DNA of 19,263 bases from NCBI GenBank assembly GCA_963511305.1, contig CAUPIJ010000030.1, positions 1 through 19,263 of the forward strand. Reading direction: 5' to 3'. The position numbers and the translations under genes were made by a program. This document shows, one piece after another, positions 14,736 through 19,263 of the stretch. Below the pieces are notes generated by a model that had not been told where the DNA came from, made no database searches, and worked only from the letters and a program-made list of their open reading frames with translations. The DNA is from Propionimicrobium sp963511305 (GTDB lineage Bacteria; Actinomycetota; Actinomycetes; Propionibacteriales; Propionibacteriaceae). Each line of letters starts with the position of its first letter. The first letter of the stretch is position 1.

Positions 14736-16364
14736 TTAAGCGGCGATCGCATTGCGACGGCGGGCGACAAAGACCCAGCAAATCGCGCCAGCGACGAGCG
14801 CTACGCCACCAACCTGCAGGATTAGCTTACCCTGAGCGCCGGTGAGCGGTAGGCCGGGGACGATCTGCTTGCTGTTGTCTACCTTGAGATCGTAGGAAGC
14901 AGCATCGGTCACACCTTTCTTAACAGCAACACCGATCGGGTTGGCGATTTTAACGTAGCCGACCGGAGGCTCGATCTCCTCTACCACGTAGCAGCGCTGA
15001 TCGTTCTCGTTACCAACCTCGGTGCGGACGCCCTGAGCGTCGATGCTTACAGACTTAGCGGAGACGAAGAGGCCGTCGATTTTAACTAGACCTTTTTCGT
15101 CAGAGGTGAACGTGTCAACGCCGTTCACCTTGATCGCATCAGCTCCGGACTTCTTGGTAGCACCCTTGCAGTCACTAGCGTAAGGGTCTTCGGCCTCGAA
15201 GACCTGGAACTTAGCACCTTTTAGAACATTGCTCTCGGTTGCTTCACCGTACTTCAGCAGCTTCAGGTCGCCGTACTTGCGGATAACCTCGTTAGACGGG
15301 TTGCCCGGTTTGTCCGGGTCGTAGTCCTTATTGGGATCTACCGAGAAGTGGGCCTTGTTTTCGACCACGCCGTTGCCGATAGAAGTGATGGTCGCGTTGA
15401 AATCTAGGTAGATGGTCTCGCCCTTGCGAGCAACCAGCTTGGCGATACCGGTTTTGGTGAACTCAACGGTGACCTTCTGGCCGTCGACGGTAAGCGTGTA
15501 ATCGGTGGTCGGTGCGAAATCAATCCTCGGCTCACTACCAGCTGCCGGAATATAAACGTTATTGACAGCAGGAGTCGTGGAGTTGGTTGCGGGATAGCCC
15601 GGCTTCAGACGGTCGTCCAGGGTATCGCTGAAGACGAAGTGCTTGAAGGTGGTGTAGCCTTCAGGCAGATTAGGAACCTTGGTGGAAACCTCGAAGGTGG
15701 CCTTCGAACCCAGGCCGAGCTCCTCCGGAGTCTTGTTGGTCTTCTTTACCTCGCCGACCTCGTTCTTCGGGTAGGCGTGAACGTCATAGATCCAGGAAGG
15801 GTTGGTGCCTTCACCCGGGTAAGGTGCGGTGACGATGAACGGGATGGCCGGGACAGTGACGTTGGCCGGGCGCCCGGTCTCACAGAAGAGGTAGGCGGCG
15901 ATACCGGTGTCAGCTAGCTTGGCAGTGCCGTCAGCCGCGGTCGGATCGAGCTTCTTGCCGGTGCTATCAAGCCCGATGCCAGTGTTCTTTACCCAAGTCG
16001 GAGTAGTCAACTCGGCCGCCGAACACGCGTTAGCCGGCAGACCTTTGGGGTAAGCCTTCTGAATTTCACCCAACTTATCCCAGTCAGCGTAGTTGCTCGC
16101 CAGGTCGATATTGGTCAATTTGTAAGCCGTGAATGTAACGCCAGCCAGCGGCTTGCTGCCCGCGGTGCCGGAGCCGTCAGCCTTGCCCTGGGTGCCGTCG
16201 CCAGCGGTGTGCTTGTGCACAGTGATGCTAGTTGTCCTGCCGGTGTCGATGTTCCCCGGAGGCGTCTGCGTCTGGGCCCAGGCTGTTGCCGGGGTGAGTG
16301 CTAATGCGCTCAGGCAAAGGGCTGCGCCAGTGGCCAGCACCTTCTTAACTAATTTGTTCTTCAT
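14736..16364 (-). CDS. fimA: Major pilin, SpaH/EbpB family, LPXTG-type
   Basis: This 542-residue pilus shaft subunit is exported and polymerised by the neighbouring sortase. It has a Sec signal peptide (1 to about 30, cut near TAWAQ). The pilin motif WIYDVHAYPK at 191-200 makes K200 the likely linking lysine. An E-box YVVEEIEPPVGY (459-470) lies in a C-terminal CnaB-type domain. The sorting signal LPLTG is at 505-509, followed by a membrane segment and a VARRRN tail. KLLKYGEATESNVLKGAKFQVFE (from about 368) starts the last CnaB domain, where an isopeptide bond is expected. AAGGGAAA just before the ATG is a good ribosome binding site. The gene lies 62 bp after the tip gene and probably shares its promoter. 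Confidence 0.93.
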   Translation of the reverse strand: MKNKLVKKVLATGAALCLSALALTPATAWAQTQTPPGNIDTGRTTSITVHKHTAGDGTQGKADGSGTAGSKPLAGVTFTAYKLTNIDLASNYADWDKLGEIQKAYPKGLPANACSAAELTTPTWVKNTGIGLDSTGKKLDPTAADGTAKLADTGIAAYLFCETGRPANVTVPAIPFIVTAPYPGEGTNPSWIYDVHAYPKNEVGEVKKTNKTPEELGLGSKATFEVSTKVPNLPEGYTTFKHFVFSDTLDDRLKPGYPATNSTTPAVNNVYIPAAGSEPRIDFAPTTDYTLTVDGQKVTVEFTKTGIAKLVARKGETIYLDFNATITSIGNGVVENKAHFSVDPNKDYDPDKPGNPSNEVIRKYGDLKLLKYGEATESNVLKGAKFQVFEAEDPYASDCKGATKKSGADAIKVNGVDTFTSDEKGLVKIDGLFVSAKSVSIDAQGVRTEVGNENDQRCYVVEEIEPPVGYVKIANPIGVAVKKGVTDAASYDLKVDNSKQIVPGLPLTGAQGKLILQVGGVALVAGAICWVFVARRRNAIAA

Positions 16365-16426
16365 TATTTTCCCTTCTAATTTGAAAATCTTGATGGTCTG
16401 TTTTTCTCGCCGCTTAGGCAGGGCCG

Positions 16427-19147
16427 TTATTTTCGTGATTGGCGCCTCCTAATTAGCGCGGCTCCCGATAACCCGCTGGCCATTAAGACGAACCCGCATA
16501 TAGCGAATAGGTCACGGCTTGGCCCGCCGGTTAACGGAATAAAAATCTTGGGTGGTTTCTTGTTCACGAATCGATAAATCCCGTGTTCGCTTGCCGCAAG
16601 CGAAACTGTGTGGTCGTTGACCGTGGCCCACAGGGTGTTGTCGGCCATTCTTTCTTTCCACACGGCTTCGGGGTCTTTACCTGCCTCGATAGCAACCGGA
16701 CCGGTGTATTTCTGCAGGCCGTTGGCTAGATAGGCGACATCCGAGCTTTCACTAAGCGCGTATTCATGGCCGGGTAAAACCTGAATGCTGTTCTCGACGC
16801 CCGGTTTACCGCTGCCCTTGGCGCTCAGGTCGGCCAGGCCCGTGATGGGCTGAACCTGTTTGGCCGCCACCGTGATATCCGCCGGGTTGCCGTTAGGGAA
16901 GTCTTTTAGCAGCGTCAACTCGGCGGTGCTGTTTGCAACGATGCAGGTGACGTCGTCACCAGCTTTCAGAGTTACTTTGGAATCTTGAACTGTCACGCTG
17001 TGTGAGTTTGCGTCCTTGCAGACCCAATCTCCATCTTGTTTATAGGCGGGCTTATTTCCGGTCTCGGCCAGCAGGTAATCGCCGGGCATGACTTCACTCG
17101 ACGCGGTGTAGCCAAGGTCTTCATCCCCTAGAGGCGAGCCAGACTCGTTAAGAGTGGGTTTGGCGTTGATGAACTTGGTGTCGCCGTTTGCCGCGCTGAG
17201 CGTGAACTCGCCCGGTTTGGCCAGTGCTGTGAGCGGCAACGAGCCATTCCTCACGCTGCTAACCTGCTTGCCCAATGTCAGCTTCGCCTTCTGTTCTTTG
17301 GGGGTGTTGGTGTAGGTGCACTCGATGGCCACTGACTCGCGAGCTACGTCAACAGATCGGGGCACATAGACGGCGTAGGTGTGGCTGTCGGGCGGATCAG
17401 TAGCTGGACGCGGCATTTTCTTGGTTTCGACCGCCCCGCCGCCTGTCGACTTGCACTCAAAACTGGTGTTGTAGTTGTCCTGAGCAGCACGCGGGCCGAC
17501 CGGCTTTTCACTCAGAAAATAGGTCTTGCCCGTCCTGACGACGATCGGCCCGGCTTGTTCGCCCTGCAGGCCGTCGACGTTTCCAGTTGTCTCAGCATTC
17601 GCATATTCCTTCTGGCTCGAAGGGTCATCACCGTCAGAGATGACCAGCTTGAACTGATCTCCACCAGTGGTTGCGGTCGGCTTGAATTTGCGAGTCAGGT
17701 TTTTCTTCAGGGTGAGAGTCGGCGGGGTAACGCAGGACGCCAGGTCAGTGCCGGTCATATCGTTGTTATAGGTGCTATCTCCGGTGCCTAACCTGTCCGA
17801 CTCATAGATGACTTGCCCGGTAGTGGGGTCAAGCTGCCTAATCGTCGTTTTAGCGCCCTTGCCCTGGCCGCTGGACTGCACGTTCAGCAGACCATCGGCA
17901 GACACCGCCAGACCGTTGTAAGAAAGATAGATGCCGTTTTCGCTCACGCCCAGGTATCTATTGATGCGCACCTGCTGAGATTTCATGAAATTTTTGCCAC
18001 GCTGATCAGCGGGAAGAGCCAACTCTCTTTCCAGGCTGGCCTTGGTGACGGGCACCAATTTGCCGTAACCACCGGCATTATCGTGGACGAGAATGTACAT
18101 ATTCCCAGAAGCATCGAAATCGATATCGCCGTTTACAACAGGCGGCAAGGTCCCAGCGCCAACGTTCGATTCTTTGTAAACCTGGACGGTACCTACGTAA
18201 TCGAGTGATCCTCGCCCCGTGCCGGTATATTCCTTGGGCTTGAATTGGTAGAGATGGAAATAGACATCCCAGAGGTATTGGTAATCAGCCCCAGTCCAAT
18301 AAAATCCTTTGTATTCGCGCTCAAAACCTCCGAACCAATAATTCTCGGAGTCGTTCGGACGCATCGCACCCGCAACCAAGTCGAACGGATCAAAACGATT
18401 GGGCCCGTTCATATTCCGTAGCTTTTTCCCAGCCTCCAGGTCGGCAACGGTTTCGACATTGCCGGTTTCCGCCTTCCAACGCTTAATCACTAATGACGAC
18501 TCGCTAGTGCTTTTTGACTTCCTAAAGGCATACATTTCTTTGCCACCAACGCCAATAGCTAATCCGTTATAGCCGGCTTCTGCATTGTTAGTTCTGGTCC
18601 GGTCAACGAAGGTGATCCCGGTGTCTTCCGCCTTGGTCGCGTCGTTTCCGTATTCGGCAACCTTTCCTCTGCCGCTGATCTTCCAGACGCGCCCGTCGTT
18701 GCCCAAAGAGTACATAACCTTGCTGGCGCAAGTCAGAGGCTGTGCCGCACCGACCGGGCCCGCCTGCGCGGGAGCGCCCAATGGTTGCTGAGCAGCGGCG
18801 CCACTGTTATTTTCTGAGCCTTGACTTGCTGGAATAGCGGTCTCGGATGCGGGCCTGTTGGCTGTAGAGGTTGGATCAAGCTGCCCAGTAGACGACTGGC
18901 TGGCGACGTTTTCAGGAGTGCTCTGAGACACATTCTCTAGCGAGTTAGAAGTGCTCTCAGAAGCCTGTACCCCCGACGACACGGCAGCGTCTTCTGGTTG
19001 CGCGACAGCAGGCAACGCAGAAGTCGTTAAAAGGGCGCCAGCAACAATAGCAACAACGGATTTAGTCACTTTGGCGGAAATCCCAGAATGGCTAAAACCT
19101 TTAGTGGTTGCTTTATGTTGATGCCGCGCACGCATGGCGGCGAACAT
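16427..19147 (-). CDS. Pilus tip / surface adhesin with propeller-like head and three CnaB-like domains
   Basis: This 906-residue cell-wall protein is the first gene of the pilus operon and so the likely tip adhesin. A long basic N-region precedes a signal peptide core (about 28-49, cut near AVAQ). A Ser/Thr/Gln/Ala-rich linker runs to about 137. Residues 138-475 look like a beta-propeller: YNGLAIGVGGKEMYAF, DIDFDASGNMYILV and YNGLAVSADGLLNV are blade-like strands, and C140 and C472 could close the ring. Three related domains follow, starting LTLKKNL (478), LTLGKQV (623) and LTLLKDF (744). Each has a central SE or ETG glutamate (E547, E695, E800) and a terminal Asn, as in CnaB/prealbumin-like folds with Lys-Asn isopeptide bonds. 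The sorting signal is IPLTG (870-874), then a membrane segment and RRRQSRK. AGGAG lies 4 bases before the ATG. No vWA domain, usual in SpaC/RrgA tips, is visible. Confidence 0.85.
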   Translation of the reverse strand: MFAAMRARHQHKATTKGFSHSGISAKVTKSVVAIVAGALLTTSALPAVAQPEDAAVSSGVQASESTSNSLENVSQSTPENVASQSSTGQLDPTSTANRPASETAIPASQGSENNSGAAAQQPLGAPAQAGPVGAAQPLTCASKVMYSLGNDGRVWKISGRGKVAEYGNDATKAEDTGITFVDRTRTNNAEAGYNGLAIGVGGKEMYAFRKSKSTSESSLVIKRWKAETGNVETVADLEAGKKLRNMNGPNRFDPFDLVAGAMRPNDSENYWFGGFEREYKGFYWTGADYQYLWDVYFHLYQFKPKEYTGTGRGSLDYVGTVQVYKESNVGAGTLPPVVNGDIDFDASGNMYILVHDNAGGYGKLVPVTKASLERELALPADQRGKNFMKSQQVRINRYLGVSENGIYLSYNGLAVSADGLLNVQSSGQGKGAKTTIRQLDPTTGQVIYESDRLGTGDSTYNNDMTGTDLASCVTPPTLTLKKNLTRKFKPTATTGGDQFKLVISDGDDPSSQKEYANAETTGNVDGLQGEQAGPIVVRTGKTYFLSEKPVGPRAAQDNYNTSFECKSTGGGAVETKKMPRPATDPPDSHTYAVYVPRSVDVARESVAIECTYTNTPKEQKAKLTLGKQVSSVRNGSLPLTALAKPGEFTLSAANGDTKFINAKPTLNESGSPLGDEDLGYTASSEVMPGDYLLAETGNKPAYKQDGDWVCKDANSHSVTVQDSKVTLKAGDDVTCIVANSTAELTLLKDFPNGNPADITVAAKQVQPITGLADLSAKGSGKPGVENSIQVLPGHEYALSESSDVAYLANGLQKYTGPVAIEAGKDPEAVWKERMADNTLWATVNDHTVSLAASEHGIYRFVNKKPPKIFIPLTGGPSRDLFAICGFVLMASGLSGAALIRRRQSRK

Positions 19148-19202
19148 AAATCTCCTGAGGGGGGGTAATTAATTCCACGAGGGGGGGTGCAGAATTAATC
19201 AT
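19113..19202 (-). CDS. Short upstream ORF reading through two poly-C tracts
   Basis: The ATG at 19202 has an excellent ribosome binding site, AAGGGGGAG, ending 6 bases upstream. The 29-codon frame starts MINSAPPLVELITPPQE, crosses both C7 tracts and stops 33 bases inside the tip gene. It is in a different frame from the tip gene (offset 55 nt). If the proximal tract loses one base, the frame joins the tip gene and adds 18 residues (MINSAPPLVELITPLRRF). If the distal tract loses one base, it stops before the tip start. It may be a translational leader or the true N-terminus in another phase state. Confidence 0.5.
   Translation of the reverse strand: MINSAPPLVELITPPQEIYVRRHACAAST
19159..19187 (-). 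repeat. Two C7 homopolymer tracts in the pilus operon leader
   Basis: Seven-base runs (C on the coding strand) occupy 19159-19165 and 19181-19187, separated by 15 bases and each followed by a CTC-type context. The proximal tract sits directly next to the AGGAG of the tip gene. Such tracts are typical sites of slipped-strand mispairing. Confidence 0.85.
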
Positions 19203-19223
19203 GAACTGCTCCCCCTTAGTTGG

Positions 19224-19238
19224 ACTGAGAAAATCAGT
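19224..19238. promoter_or_regulatory. Small inverted repeat in the pilus upstream region
   Basis: ACTGA and TCAGT form a perfect 5-bp stem with a 5-base spacer, upstream of the leader ORF. It could be an operator or mRNA hairpin. The pilus promoter is not clear: TAGATC (minus strand, 19239-19244) is a possible -10, and its -35 would fall at or beyond the window edge. Confidence 0.25.
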
Positions 19239-19263
19239 GATCTACTAGTGGGGAGTAGTTCTA

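Overview
The window looks like chromosome of a Gram-positive, fairly high-GC actinobacterium, most likely Actinomycetaceae (Actinomyces, Schaalia or a relative). The evidence is a three-gene sortase-assembled pilus locus (surface tip protein, SpaH/EbpB-type major pilin, class C sortase), a TIGR03085-type mycothiol-enzyme relative, an actinobacterial M13 peptidase, and probable leaderless starts. The genus cannot be fixed from sequence reading alone. No tRNA, rRNA, CRISPR array, integrase or transposase was seen.

Layout. (1) 67-4004: metabolic genes. A minus-strand M20 metallopeptidase and a divergent cytoplasmic GH13 alpha-glucan hydrolase are followed by a shared convergent terminator (3109-3142). 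Next come a small cluster of DnaA-box-like 9-mers and a minus-strand TIGR03085 family protein. (2) 4192-11327: a plus-strand run. A small DUF6394-like membrane protein sits 2 bp before a two-RCK potassium channel. Then come the overlapping korA and korB (2-oxoacid:ferredoxin oxidoreductase) and an M13 endopeptidase (pepO), closed by a strong hairpin with a U tract.

(3) 11187-13294: an islet at the 3' end of pepO. A visibly AT-richer minus-strand Schlafen/AlbA_2-HATPase-winged-helix regulator lies between two 70-bp direct repeats (63/70 identical). Each repeat is an array of six 'AACTCTCAA'-type half-sites, three in each orientation. Beyond the right repeat is a second, diverged copy of the pepO 3' end; 86 of 88 bp match the intact gene's tail before the two diverge. 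The arrangement resembles an insertion that supplied a new pepO tail and left the old one behind, although no recombinase is present. The regulator's probable -35 box lies inside the repeat array, which suggests autoregulation.

(4) 13669-19202: the pilus operon on the minus strand, in the order tip adhesin, major pilin, sortase. The tip protein has a probable beta-propeller head and three CnaB/prealbumin-like stalk domains. Its 5' leader has two runs of seven C, read through by a short upstream ORF that has a much better ribosome binding site than most genes here. A length change in these tracts would either fuse this ORF to the tip protein or move its stop codon. This makes it a strong candidate for slipped-strand phase variation of pili.

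The most interesting parts are the homopolymer-controlled pilus leader and the repeat-flanked regulator islet in the pepO tail.
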